From: an uncultured Opitutia bacterium
GTDB taxonomy: Bacteria; Verrucomicrobiota; Verrucomicrobiia; Opitutales; Opitutaceae
Direction of reading: 5' to 3'
NCBI GenBank assembly: GCA_903881475.1
Contig: CAIRTK010000044.1
Coordinates: 32,198-96,197, forward strand
Length of the DNA: 64,000 bases
Below are positions 1 through 10,670 of the stretch, piece by piece. The first letter of the stretch is position 1; each line of letters opens with the position of its first letter. The position numbers were made by a program, and so were the translations under genes. Below the pieces are notes generated by a model that was not told the origin of the DNA, made no database searches, and saw nothing but the letters and a program-made list of their open reading frames with translations.

Positions 1-1
1 C

Positions 2-1069
<1,068 letters not shown>

Positions 1070-1075
1070 GGGAAC

Positions 1076-1948
1076 TTAGGCGGACTTTTTCCAGTGGCGG
1101 AGGGCCAGTTCAACGGCGGCGTGCACCTCAGTGAGATGGATGCCGGTTGCGGCGAGCTTGGAGGAGTCCATCACGCAGTTGGAGCGGGGGGTTTTGGCGG
1201 CGAGCTTCATGAAGTCGGCCTCGCTGGCGAAGAATTCGTAATCCTTGGGATGGACCCCGCTTTTTTTGATCAGGGCCACGACCTCGCGGGTGGTCACCTG
1301 GCCGGGGTTGGTGACATTGTAGGTCGAGAAGGGAATGCGCTTTTCCCAGCAGGCGAAGGTGGCGGCGACGAACTCCTCGAGTTGTGAAATGGAGTTGGTG
1401 GCCTCGAGCAGGCGCGGATAGCGCATCAGCTTGGTGAGATAGTTGCGGGGATTGTCCACTTCGTTGAACGGGATGCGGAGGCGCCAGACGTAGACATTCG
1501 GCTGGCCGGCCAGCACTTCCTCCCCAAGGGCCTTGGTGCCGCTGTAAAAGGAGCAATTGTTCTGGCGGAAGGTGAAGTTCGGGGCATCCGTTTCGGCAAA
1601 ACCGCTGCCATCCGGGCGCGCGCCCGTAAAAATGCAACCGGAAGAGACGTGACCCCACGGCACGCCTGCTTCTAGGCAGGCCTGGGCGATGATGCCGGGC
1701 AGGACGGCATTGCCCATGAGGCATTCGCCCTTGTGGAGTTCGCAGGCATCAACGTTGGGCTTGCCGGTGTAGCCGGCGGCGTTGATGAGGAATTCCGGGC
1801 GCTCGCGACGCAGGGCCTCAGCCAGGATGGCGGGATTACTGTAGTCGAGGTCCGCCCGACGCAGGTTGCGAAAGGCGATGCCCTTGCGCGTCAGGAGCGC
1901 CTGATAGGCCTGACCGACGTAACCGGAACCACCGAGCAGATAAATCAT
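1076..1948 (-). CDS. sugar-nucleotide reductase resembling plant NRS/ER (bifunctional dTDP-4-keto-6-deoxyglucose 3,5-epimerase/4-reductase)
   Basis: 290 aa; GGSGYVGQAY, NAAGYTGKPNVDACE, SSGCIF, FYSGTKALGEEVL, NPRNYLTKLMRY, NSISQLEEF, YNVTNPGQVTTRE; 6 nt upstream of rfbB. Confidence 0.75.
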   Translation of the reverse strand: MIYLLGGSGYVGQAYQALLTRKGIAFRNLRRADLDYSNPAILAEALRRERPEFLINAAGYTGKPNVDACELHKGECLMGNAVLPGIIAQACLEAGVPWGHVSSGCIFTGARPDGSGFAETDAPNFTFRQNNCSFYSGTKALGEEVLAGQPNVYVWRLRIPFNEVDNPRNYLTKLMRYPRLLEATNSISQLEEFVAATFACWEKRIPFSTYNVTNPGQVTTREVVALIKKSGVHPKDYEFFASEADFMKLAAKTPRSNCVMDSSKLAATGIHLTEVHAAVELALRHWKKSA

Positions 1949-2056
1949 GGAAGCGTTGATTGAAAGAGTTCGGACATGGGGGGAACAAGGTTTTTCTCGG
2001 CCTCCGTGGTTCGCGGTTTTCTCCCGGACGATCAGGGCGTTTGAACGTCCGGCCGA

Positions 2057-3823
2057 TCACGGTGTGCGGGTGTTGCGGGCATAGATCCGGTAACCGTCAA
2101 GATTTTCCACCAAATGGTAATTCGAGCCCACCCAGTCGGCGAGTTCCGGAAAAATCTGCGGTCCGAACAGGGAGTGGACGGTGTAGATGAACCCGTCGTC
2201 CGCGATAGCGTCCACAAAGAAGGCGGGTGGATGTTTCCGGAGGTCCCACATCATGCGCTCGCGATAGAACCGGTTCATCGGGCCCGGTGCGATTTCCGGC
2301 TCGGCTTGGGCGTCCCGGGCGCCTTGGGTGAGACCGCTTTCGGTGTGAAGGCGCGGGGCCCAGCCCCAGACCACGAGCGTGTCGCCCGGCTGCGCCAGTT
2401 CCCGCAGGCGCCGCGAGACCGGATGCACGGAATTGCGCTGCCCTTCCACGAGTGCCCCAACGAGGGACAGGTCGTTCACGCGGGTCAGGATCTGTGGGAC
2501 AAGAATCAGGATGATCACGCCCGCGGCGATGATCCAGCGGATGCGAGTGGCCCAACGGACGGGGACCCGGGATTCGGCCAGGCTGAAGCCGGCCGCGAGT
2601 GAAAGCCCGCCAAGCCAAGCGAGGGGCAACACGAGAAAGTGCAGGTAATGCCAGAAAACTCTCCCGGGATAGATCACCGTCCACAGGCCCACCGCGACGA
2701 GCACCCATGCGCCCCAGAGCGGTATTCGGGTTTGCGGCCGGGTTACGCCGCCAATGAGAGACACGGCCACCGCGAGCCCGACCGTGCCCAAGAAAAACGG
2801 CTTGAAGACAAAATCGATGCCGACGTAGAGGGCATAGAAGTCGCGCAGGAGCTTCATCCGGTCCTCAACGTGCCCGGCCACGTAGACTCGGTTCGACTCG
2901 ATATAGGCCATGTAGGCCTGTGCTCCCTGGCCATAGAGTGCGATCCAAGCCAAGAAAATCAGACCGGGCAGGATCGCGCCGGTGGTGAGCGCGAGCACAC
3001 GGCCGATCCGCTCCTTGCGCGTGGCGGCGGGCACGGACCAGGCTGCGACCAGACCGAAGCCTCCGAGCGTCACACCCAGCACGACCGACTGGGCCTTGGC
3101 AAAGGGCAGACACCCGAGGCACACCCCCGCCAGCAGGAGCCGCCGGCGCCGCGCTGCTGTGCGCTCATTGGGGACCAGGCAGGCATCCGCAATCAACCAC
3201 GCCGCCACGGCCAGTAGGCAGAAGGAGGGCTGCTCGCTGGAATATTGAACATATTCCCACACCGAATTGAATGCGACGAAGCCGAGCAAGGGGAGCATTC
3301 CCAGCCGCGCGATGCCGTCGCTGGTGAAACGGCGCAGGAGACCGTAACAGGCGAGCGCGGCGGCGCCATGGGCGAAGAGGGCGGCAAGGCGCAGGCCGAA
3401 GTAGCTGATGCGGCCGTCGAACAGCAGGGCCGGCCAGAGGAAATACGCGTTGATCGGACCTGAGGTATGCATGTCCACCGAACGCCAGGGCACGGGGTCT
3501 CGCCAATAGGTCATCGCCCCGGCGCCGAGCTGCGTTTCGTCGGGATTCCGCATGGGCCCGGCGACCAGCCCGGGCCAGCGGAACGCCACCAGTGCGAGGA
3601 CGGCAACCATTGCGAACATGAGCGGATCGAGCAGGCGGCGCGGGAGGCGTCGCCAGAGCGGGGCGTCCGGATGCCAGTCGGCGCCGAGCCGCAGGACCGT
3701 AAGCAGCAGGACTGCGCCCCAAGCCACCCAGGCGATTGTCCAGTAGCGGAACGGAGCTTCATCAAACCATGCCAGAATGCCGTCCGGAGCCAGGGCCAAG
3801 CATGGAGGTGAAAACGCGGTCAT
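2057..3823 (-). CDS. polytopic membrane protein, GT-C/GT39-like glycosyltransferase
   Basis: Multiple hydrophobic segments; start set at MTAFSPPCLA (ATG at 3823) because the longer ORF overlaps the adjacent GT2 gene. Confidence 0.75.
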   Translation of the reverse strand: MTAFSPPCLALAPDGILAWFDEAPFRYWTIAWVAWGAVLLLTVLRLGADWHPDAPLWRRLPRRLLDPLMFAMVAVLALVAFRWPGLVAGPMRNPDETQLGAGAMTYWRDPVPWRSVDMHTSGPINAYFLWPALLFDGRISYFGLRLAALFAHGAAALACYGLLRRFTSDGIARLGMLPLLGFVAFNSVWEYVQYSSEQPSFCLLAVAAWLIADACLVPNERTAARRRRLLLAGVCLGCLPFAKAQSVVLGVTLGGFGLVAAWSVPAATRKERIGRVLALTTGAILPGLIFLAWIALYGQGAQAYMAYIESNRVYVAGHVEDRMKLLRDFYALYVGIDFVFKPFFLGTVGLAVAVSLIGGVTRPQTRIPLWGAWVLVAVGLWTVIYPGRVFWHYLHFLVLPLAWLGGLSLAAGFSLAESRVPVRWATRIRWIIAAGVIILILVPQILTRVNDLSLVGALVEGQRNSVHPVSRRLRELAQPGDTLVVWGWAPRLHTESGLTQGARDAQAEPEIAPGPMNRFYRERMMWDLRKHPPAFFVDAIADDGFIYTVHSLFGPQIFPELADWVGSNYHLVENLDGYRIYARNTRTP

Positions 3824-3951
3824 GGTCAGACTCGGCGGGGTTGAAGAAGGGAGGCCAAAAATGAAAAGTTGGAATCCGGGTGCATGGCCGGACCGGGCCG
3901 TCGGTTCCGCTCCCCGGCTGGCAACGGCTTCACCGGCCGGGCCGGGTCCGG

Positions 3952-4716
3952 TCAACGACGCTGGTAGTCGCCCCGGCTGAAATATTTTTCCAACCAGACA
4001 TAGGCGCAGATGAAGAAATAACGGCTGCCCATTTCCTTGATCTTGAGCTTGGGGACGCCGTATTTCCGGTTCCGCCACGAGATGGGCGTGATCGTGTAGG
4101 AGAAACCCCGTACGATCGCCTTTAGCGGAATCTCGACCGTAAGGTTGAAATGGGGCGCGAGGAACGGCCGGCAACCGTCGATCACGGTGCGGCGGTAGGC
4201 CTTGAAGGCGTTGGTGGTGTCGTTGAGCGGAATGGCAAACCCGACGCGCACGAGGAAGTTCGCGAGCCGGTTCACCATGAGCTTCACGCGCGGATAGTCG
4301 ATGACCTCGCCGCCCTTGATGAAACGGCTGCCAAACGCGCAGTCGTATCCCTCGTTGAGCAGCCGCCAGTATTTCACGGCATGGGCGGGCGAGTCGGACG
4401 CGTCGGCCATCATGATCACGACCGCGTCTCCCTTGCTGTGGTCAATGCCCCAGATCACGGCGCGGCCGAATCCGTTCAAGCCGCTGTTCTGGGTCGGCGC
4501 CAAGGCGGGAAATTTCAGCTTCAATTCCTGCAGCACGGCCCAGGTGCGGTCCTCGCTTCCGTCGTCCACGACGATGACTTCGTGGGGAATGCCCTCGCCG
4601 GCGAAGGTCTGGCAGATGTCCGCGACGGTCGCGGGCAGCGATTCCTCCTCGTCCCGGGCGGGAATGATGACCGAAAACAGTTTCAGCGGGGCGGCGGGGG
4701 CGGGCATGAAGGGCAC
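3952..4716 (-). CDS. glycosyltransferase family 2 (dolichol-phosphate mannose synthase-like)
   Basis: 254 aa; FSVIIPARDEEESLPATV, VIVVDDGSEDRTW, MMADASDSP. Confidence 0.88.
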   Translation of the reverse strand: MPFMPAPAAPLKLFSVIIPARDEEESLPATVADICQTFAGEGIPHEVIVVDDGSEDRTWAVLQELKLKFPALAPTQNSGLNGFGRAVIWGIDHSKGDAVVIMMADASDSPAHAVKYWRLLNEGYDCAFGSRFIKGGEVIDYPRVKLMVNRLANFLVRVGFAIPLNDTTNAFKAYRRTVIDGCRPFLAPHFNLTVEIPLKAIVRGFSYTITPISWRNRKYGVPKLKIKEMGSRYFFICAYVWLEKYFSRGDYQRR

Positions 4717-4722
4717 GAAAAA

Positions 4723-5799
4723 TCAGAGCGGGGCGGAGATGTCGAGCCAGCCAGGATGGGCCCGCGCATGGGCCGCGATTTCATCCAAGATGGCCGGGGT
4801 GGAAACCTGGGGTTGCCAGTTCCAAAGCCGGGTCGCCTTGGCGTGATCGAGGACGATCCACGGGATGTCAAAGGCCCGCGGTGCGGGGTCCGCGGACACC
4901 GGATGCGGGCCAAAGCGGCTGTCGCACCAGTCGGTCAGCTGGCGCAGCGACATGGCCGAGGCGGTGCCGCCGGAAAAATTGGCAAGGCGGTCGGCGGCGG
5001 GCAGGGCCGGGGCGGCAAACTGTTTTTCCAGCAGCGGCGCGAGATCGCGCGGATGAAGGCAATCGCGCACCTGATGGCCGTGGCCGCCAAAGCCGATGTA
5101 CTTGAGCGGCCGGCGCTGCAGGTGGCTGTTGAGCCAGTAGGTGAAAATGCCCTGGTCGGCCCGGCCGAACTGGCCCGCGCCGGCGAGCACGCCGCAGCGG
5201 TTGACAAAGACAGGCAGACCGAAGGTTTCACCGTATTCCAACGCCAGCGCTTCGCTGGCGAGCTTCGTTGAGCCGTAGAGGGAAATGGGCGCAAGGGTGG
5301 CAAAGGATTCGTCGACGCCGGCGGCGGAAACGCCCGGAGGCAATGCGGGACCCGCGACCACGCGAAAGGCGCCGTTGACGGCCTCCACCGGCAGCGCGGC
5401 CAGCGGGGCGATGGAGTAGACCCGGCTGGTGCTCAGCAGAATGAATCCGGCGCGGTGCTGCTTGCAGTATTCGAGCAGGTTCACCGTGCCGCCGAGGTTG
5501 TGCTCGATGAGCTGGCGCGTGCTGGTTTTCCCATCCACTCCGGCCAGCACGCTGGGGTTGGCCGCGGCATCAATCACCCAGTCGCAGGCCGGCAGGGTCT
5601 CAAGATCGCTGGCGGCGCGGAGATCGCCGTGAAACAGCTTCACGCCCAAGGTCTTGAGTTCGGCCCGGTTGGTCTCGCTGCCCGGACGGATGAAGTTGTC
5701 GAAGCCGTAAATCTGATGCCCGCGACCGGATTGGAGAAGGGTTCGCGCCAAGGTGCTGCCCACAAAGCCGCACACCCCGGAGATCAGGATTTTCATCAC
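4723..5799 (-). CDS. NAD-dependent epimerase/dehydratase, CDP-paratose 2-epimerase (RfbE)-like
   Basis: 358 aa; SGVCGFVGSTLA, IYGFDNFIRPGSETNRAEL, STSRVYS, YGSTKLASEALALEYG. Confidence 0.75.
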   Translation of the reverse strand: MMKILISGVCGFVGSTLARTLLQSGRGHQIYGFDNFIRPGSETNRAELKTLGVKLFHGDLRAASDLETLPACDWVIDAAANPSVLAGVDGKTSTRQLIEHNLGGTVNLLEYCKQHRAGFILLSTSRVYSIAPLAALPVEAVNGAFRVVAGPALPPGVSAAGVDESFATLAPISLYGSTKLASEALALEYGETFGLPVFVNRCGVLAGAGQFGRADQGIFTYWLNSHLQRRPLKYIGFGGHGHQVRDCLHPRDLAPLLEKQFAAPALPAADRLANFSGGTASAMSLRQLTDWCDSRFGPHPVSADPAPRAFDIPWIVLDHAKATRLWNWQPQVSTPAILDEIAAHARAHPGWLDISAPL

Positions 5800-5941
5800 G
5801 GTGAAGCAAGCAGGGTATCCGGCGCGGCGAAAGGCGAAATTTGCGCACTTCCCAAGCCATCAGCCTGCGGTGCTCTGCGGTCAGCCACCCACGTGAATCT
5901 TTATGGCCGGCGATGCCTGCCACCGAATGCCGACCAACCCG

Positions 5942-6511
5942 TTACTTCTTGTCCGCCGCGGCCTTTTTCTGGGCCTCTTCATAGGCTTTCCGCTGCTGCT
6001 GGCCGATTTCCAGCAGGTCGGTGACGAGCATGCGGGCTTCGCGCTCCTGGACTTCTGGAGGAGCTGACGCGAGCGAGGGCAAGGGTGGGGTGGGGACGGG
6101 CGCAGCCTCGGCGGAGGCCACCGTCGCCGCGGAGGCGGACACGGCGCCCGGAGCCTGAACGACGGGTTTGCTCAGCGGCAGGGTGAGGGTCTCGCCATTG
6201 GCGCGCACCGTGGCTTGGTCCAGATCCGCATTGTAGCTGATGGCGGTCACGTCGTTGACCGTGCTCCCAATGGGGATCCAGAAACTCTGCTTGTCGCTCA
6301 GTCGCGTAACACTGATCAGGGTGTCCTTGCCCTTAACGATCATGCCCGAGAGCTGATACTTCGATGAGACCGCGGCGCTGCCTGAGACGGCGGCTGGTGG
6401 CAGGAAGGGCGAATTCCTCGGCAGCTCCTGGGCGGAAGCGCCGGCGACCCCGGCCATTGCCACGGCCAGCATGCATGCGAAACGGAAAAGGGTGGGGCCG
6501 GAAGGATTCAT
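5942..6511 (-). CDS. hypothetical exported protein
   Basis: 189 aa with signal peptide-like N-terminus (MLAVAMAGVAGASAQ), small beta-rich core, Ala/Pro linker, C-terminal charged helix. Confidence 0.6.
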   Translation of the reverse strand: MNPSGPTLFRFACMLAVAMAGVAGASAQELPRNSPFLPPAAVSGSAAVSSKYQLSGMIVKGKDTLISVTRLSDKQSFWIPIGSTVNDVTAISYNADLDQATVRANGETLTLPLSKPVVQAPGAVSASAATVASAEAAPVPTPPLPSLASAPPEVQEREARMLVTDLLEIGQQQRKAYEEAQKKAAADKK

Positions 6512-6646
6512 GCGGTGGATGTGACAGATGACGCAGGAGAAGGAGCCCGATGTTACAGACGAAGTGAAAAGAAGCCAGATAAGCCCAATCCCGAGGCAAT
6601 GGAGCCGCGGGAGTCGGGTGGCGGAAATCGGCGCTGAACGCCGTCC

Positions 6647-7843
6647 CTAGGCGGGGTTCGCCGGCCGGTGAAAAAAGCGCCGGAGCAACGCGGGGGCGGC
6701 CTGCTCGCGCAGCCGCGTGCAAGGCGCTTCAAAGGCATAATGAAGCAGCGCGCTGAGCGCGATCGTGGCGCCCAGCACGGTGGCAAAGAGGGACCAGGCC
6801 TGAAGGGCGGAGGTTGGCCAGTCCTTGAAAAAACGAGGCATGATCAGGCGGGAAAGCGGATGCTGCACGAGGTACATGGCATACGACCAGAGGGCGATCC
6901 GGCGGATGGACGTGGTGGCAAAGTTTTCCGCGGACAAAGTCCAGGTGGACGCGCCCGGCAGGAGCAGGGCAAATCCGAGCGAGACCAGGTTGAAACGCCA
7001 GGTCCGCGCGAAGAAAGCGTCCGCGCCCGCGGCCACCCAGTTTCCCTGGATCCGCCAAAGCGAGGCATACATGGCAAGGAGCAACAGGCACCCTGCGACC
7101 GCACAGAACACCGCCGAGCGGCGCCACATCGCGGGAAACCGGCTGGCGAGCCAGGCACCGATCATGCCGGTCATGATGGCATCGAAACGATTGACGACGA
7201 TGACCCGCTGCCACTCCCCCCACGTGGCATAGTCATGTGGGGCGGAAGCCATGCGGGTGCAGGTGGAGAAGAGGTAGAATGAAGCGGCGGTGAGCAGGAA
7301 GACACCGTCGAACCGGGCCCGCAGGCGCAGGCCTAGCCAGAGCGCCGCAGGAAACAGCAGATAAAACCACTCTTCCACGGCAAGGCTCCACGACTCGGGC
7401 ACGAAGGCCATCCGGTACGAGGCGAAGTTCCGGAGGAAGAAACCCTGCTCCAGGACGACGGAGACGGGGTAATGGACCGACTGCTCATACCGGTCGATCA
7501 GCACGTTCGCCACGAGCAGCAGCCAGAACAGCGGCAGGGTGCGAAACCAGCGGCGCAGGTAGAATTCGGGCAGGGCGCCGCCGGTCGCAAAGTCCGGGCC
7601 GCGCGCGACCAGGATCTTGCCGATGAGGAATCCGCTCAGCACAAAGAAGAGTTCCACCCCGTAGAAGCCGCCGTGGCCCAGCAGGCCCAGCCACCAAACA
7701 TGCGGATAAAGCACGGCGAACAAATGCGCGAATAGGACGCTCAAAATCGCGGCGGCCCGCAGCAGGTCGAGGCCGAAGATCCGCGCCGATTCATGTCCGA
7801 GGGAGGCGGAACGGGCAGGGGATGAAATAGGGGAAGCGGTCAA
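6647..7843 (-). CDS. acyltransferase 3 family membrane protein
   Basis: 398 aa; LDLLRAAAILSVLFAHL, GVELFFVLSGFLIGKIL, RRWFRTLPLFWLLL motifs. Confidence 0.92.
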   Translation of the reverse strand: MTASPISSPARSASLGHESARIFGLDLLRAAAILSVLFAHLFAVLYPHVWWLGLLGHGGFYGVELFFVLSGFLIGKILVARGPDFATGGALPEFYLRRWFRTLPLFWLLLVANVLIDRYEQSVHYPVSVVLEQGFFLRNFASYRMAFVPESWSLAVEEWFYLLFPAALWLGLRLRARFDGVFLLTAASFYLFSTCTRMASAPHDYATWGEWQRVIVVNRFDAIMTGMIGAWLASRFPAMWRRSAVFCAVAGCLLLLAMYASLWRIQGNWVAAGADAFFARTWRFNLVSLGFALLLPGASTWTLSAENFATTSIRRIALWSYAMYLVQHPLSRLIMPRFFKDWPTSALQAWSLFATVLGATIALSALLHYAFEAPCTRLREQAAPALLRRFFHRPANPA

Positions 7844-7891
7844 GGAGTGGGCGGTTTCAGCCGCGTTTCGCCGCCAGCGTGGGTAAGCGGC

Positions 7892-8953
7892 TTACTTCGC
7901 CTCGCGGCGGCGCCAGGCCTCGACGATCTGGCGGATTGTCTCCTCGAGCGACTGCGTGATGTCCCAAGCGGGATAATGGGCGCGCATCTTCCGCAGGTCG
8001 CTGTAGTAGCAGATGTGGTCGCCGATGCGGTTCTGGTCGACGTAGGTGAAGACCTGCGGCCGGCCGGTGAACTTTTCCGTGATCAGGAACGCCTCGAGGA
8101 TGGAGGTGCTGTTGGCCTTGCCACCGCCAAGGTTGTAGACCTCGCCGGCGCGGGGCGCGGCGACAAACGCGGCCATGAAGCGGGCGACGTCGAGCGAGTG
8201 GATGTTGTCGCGCACCTGCTTGCCCTTGTAGCCGAAAACCTTGTATTCGCGGCCCTCGAGGTTGCACTTCACGAGGTAACTGAGGAAGCCGTGCAACTCG
8301 ACGCCGGTATGGTTGGGCCCCGTCAGGCAGCCGCCGCGGAGGCAGCAGCAGGGCAGGTTGAAATAACGGCCGTATTCCTGGACCATCACGTCGGCGGCGA
8401 CCTTGGACGCGCCGAAGAGCGAATGTTTCGACTGGTCGATGGTGAAGGTTTCCGCGATGCCGTGCTCATAGGCGGGATCGGCGTAATCCCAGCGCGTGGC
8501 GAGTTCCCGCAACGCGATGCGGTTGGGTGCGTCACCGTACACCTTGTTCGTGCTCATATGGACGAACGGGGACTCGGGCGACGCCTGGCGCACGGCTTCG
8601 AGCAGGTTCAGGGTGCCGACGGCGTTGGTGTCGAAGTCATCAAACGGGATGGCGGCGGCGCGGTCATGGCTGGGCTGGGCGGCGGTGTGGACGACGACAT
8701 CGGGCTTCACGGACCTGACCAGCGCGAGCACGCCGGCGCGATCGCGGATGTCGAGCTCGTGGTGCACGAAGCCCGGCAGCTCCCTGAGCAGGCGCTGCTG
8801 GTTCCAACGCGTGTCACCCTGCGGGCCGAAGAAGACGGCGCGCTGGTTGTTGTCCACGCCATGCACCGTGTAGCCCAGCTCGCGGGCGAAATAGACGCAG
8901 ACCTCGGAGCCGATGAGGCCGGAGGAGCCAGTGACGAGAAGGGTTTTGGCCAT
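7892..8953 (-). CDS. NAD-dependent epimerase, CDP-paratose/tyvelose 2-epimerase-like
   Basis: 353 aa; [51 protein letters not shown]. Confidence 0.8.
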   Translation of the reverse strand: MAKTLLVTGSSGLIGSEVCVYFARELGYTVHGVDNNQRAVFFGPQGDTRWNQQRLLRELPGFVHHELDIRDRAGVLALVRSVKPDVVVHTAAQPSHDRAAAIPFDDFDTNAVGTLNLLEAVRQASPESPFVHMSTNKVYGDAPNRIALRELATRWDYADPAYEHGIAETFTIDQSKHSLFGASKVAADVMVQEYGRYFNLPCCCLRGGCLTGPNHTGVELHGFLSYLVKCNLEGREYKVFGYKGKQVRDNIHSLDVARFMAAFVAAPRAGEVYNLGGGKANSTSILEAFLITEKFTGRPQVFTYVDQNRIGDHICYYSDLRKMRAHYPAWDITQSLEETIRQIVEAWRRREAK

Positions 8954-8986
8954 GGCGGGTCGGGAAAGGGGCGGGACGGAAAGCAG

Positions 8987-10666
8987 TCAGGCAAGAGGAG
9001 GGACTGCAGGCTTTCCAGCTGATTTCTCATGCCCGGCTGACGGCCCAGGCGCGGACCGCCACAGCGCGAAGCCGATCAGCCCGGTGGAAAGCGCCATCAG
9101 CCAGATCATGCCGGGATGAATGGGCGCCGAGCCGTAGTAGGGCACCCAGGTGAGGGCAAAATCCAGGAGGTGCCAGCCCAGCATTGTCGAGGCGATCCAA
9201 ACCGGCAGGTCCAGGATAAAAACAACCGCGAGCAGCATCAACGACAGCATCATCGCGTAGGAACTCGAATGGACGACCGTCGAAGCCGGAATGAACATCA
9301 CCAGAACCCAGAAGACCAGGGTGAGCACGGTCCAGCCGAGTAGGAGGCCCTGCAACTCGAAGTGCCGGGGCCCGCGGCGGCGAAGCAACCAGACGAACGG
9401 GGCGACCGCCCAGGCGAGATTCAGGACACCGAGACTGCGAAAGACATAGAAGAACTCATCCACCCGCCGCTGGCGGATGGATGTGGTGAAGAAATCGAGG
9501 GCCGAGGCGTGCGAGCCCCGGAAGAGCATGTCGAGGTTGATGTGCTTGTTGGCGATCAGGTTTTCGCGCGGCAGGGCGGCGTAGGAGTCTCGGATGGTCT
9601 CGAGGGTCCCGCGGGCATCAATCGCCACGACGCCGGCGAGGTGCCATTTCAGCAGCCGGTTGGCCGGGGGATCGTAGAATTTCTGGTACGCGGTCCACGG
9701 CAGGGCCAGCAGCCCGAAGACGGCGGCGGCGATCAGGCAATTCTTCCAGCCGGGGAAATAGCGCGGGAGCACGAGCAGGAGCGCAAGGATCACGAGGGAA
9801 AACGCCGCGGCCCCGTGGGCCAGCCAGCCGAGCGCGGCGGCGGCGGCGGCGAGCCCGGTCAGGGCCGGGGAGCGGGGCGCCGACCGGTCAAGCAGCAGCA
9901 CCCCCGCCATGAGGACCAACCCGCCGGCCAGGAGCTTGGGCCAGACGAAGGTGCTGTTGAAAAGGAGGAAACCAGAGGCGCCGATGACCAGGATGGCCAC
10001 GGCGGAACGGCGGCGGCCCAGCTTCAGCGCATGGCACAGCAACCACGCGCCGGGCAGCCAGCAGAGCTGGGCCAGCGTGCCGAGGCACTGATAGCCCAGG
10101 CCGACGGGAAGATGCAGCCACTCGAGCCACGGGCGCACCAAAAGATAGAGCCCCACTTGGAGCGGAGGCCGATCGCTGCTCAGCCAGCCGGCATCGGGCA
10201 GGAAGGGTTTGACGGGTTCGCCGGCATAGAGCCGGTCGCCGAGCATTTTGGGCAGGTTGGCGTCGATCGGGAAGGGGTAGAGAAAGCGGAAGCTGGATTG
10301 CCATTCCGGTTCGTGCCCAAGTTCGGGCAGGTAAAGCAGGGCCAGATAAAACAGCCCGATCGCAAATCCGAGCAGGGCCGGCAAGGCGAGCCCGCGGGAC
10401 GCGATGCCGGGAGCAAGTCGGGGCCGTGACCGCATCCACAGGCCGAGCAACCCGGGCACGAGGGAAAAGGAAACCACCCGGCCGAACCCGGGGTAGAAGA
10501 AGTAGGCCCAGAAAACCAGGTAGCCGATCACGCCGACAAAAACCAGCGGCGCGGCCAGCAGCACCCGCTCGTCGTCCCAGCCGCGCCGGACCAGCCAGCG
10601 ATGCGCCGCCGCCGCCGGGAGGGCGACCAGACCGCAAACAATGATCCACGTGGCCAGGAGCAGCAT
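8987..10666 (-). CDS. polytopic membrane protein, GT-C-like
   Basis: 559 aa, many TM segments, luminal loop pattern of GT39-like proteins. Confidence 0.7.
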   Translation of the reverse strand: MLLLATWIIVCGLVALPAAAAHRWLVRRGWDDERVLLAAPLVFVGVIGYLVFWAYFFYPGFGRVVSFSLVPGLLGLWMRSRPRLAPGIASRGLALPALLGFAIGLFYLALLYLPELGHEPEWQSSFRFLYPFPIDANLPKMLGDRLYAGEPVKPFLPDAGWLSSDRPPLQVGLYLLVRPWLEWLHLPVGLGYQCLGTLAQLCWLPGAWLLCHALKLGRRRSAVAILVIGASGFLLFNSTFVWPKLLAGGLVLMAGVLLLDRSAPRSPALTGLAAAAAALGWLAHGAAAFSLVILALLLVLPRYFPGWKNCLIAAAVFGLLALPWTAYQKFYDPPANRLLKWHLAGVVAIDARGTLETIRDSYAALPRENLIANKHINLDMLFRGSHASALDFFTTSIRQRRVDEFFYVFRSLGVLNLAWAVAPFVWLLRRRGPRHFELQGLLLGWTVLTLVFWVLVMFIPASTVVHSSSYAMMLSLMLLAVVFILDLPVWIASTMLGWHLLDFALTWVPYYGSAPIHPGMIWLMALSTGLIGFALWRSAPGPSAGHEKSAGKPAVPPLA

Positions 10667-10670
10667 GGCA

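Noticed and set aside
2024-2052. ccggacg...cgtccgg stem-loop as an intrinsic terminator
   Set aside because: Only a 7-bp stem with a 15-nt loop and no T-run on the transcribed (minus) strand after it
3824-4174. N-terminal extension of the 2057..4174 ORF
   Set aside because: Overlaps the GT2 gene in another frame, and the extension lacks protein-like character; the ATG at 3823 precedes the first hydrophobic region
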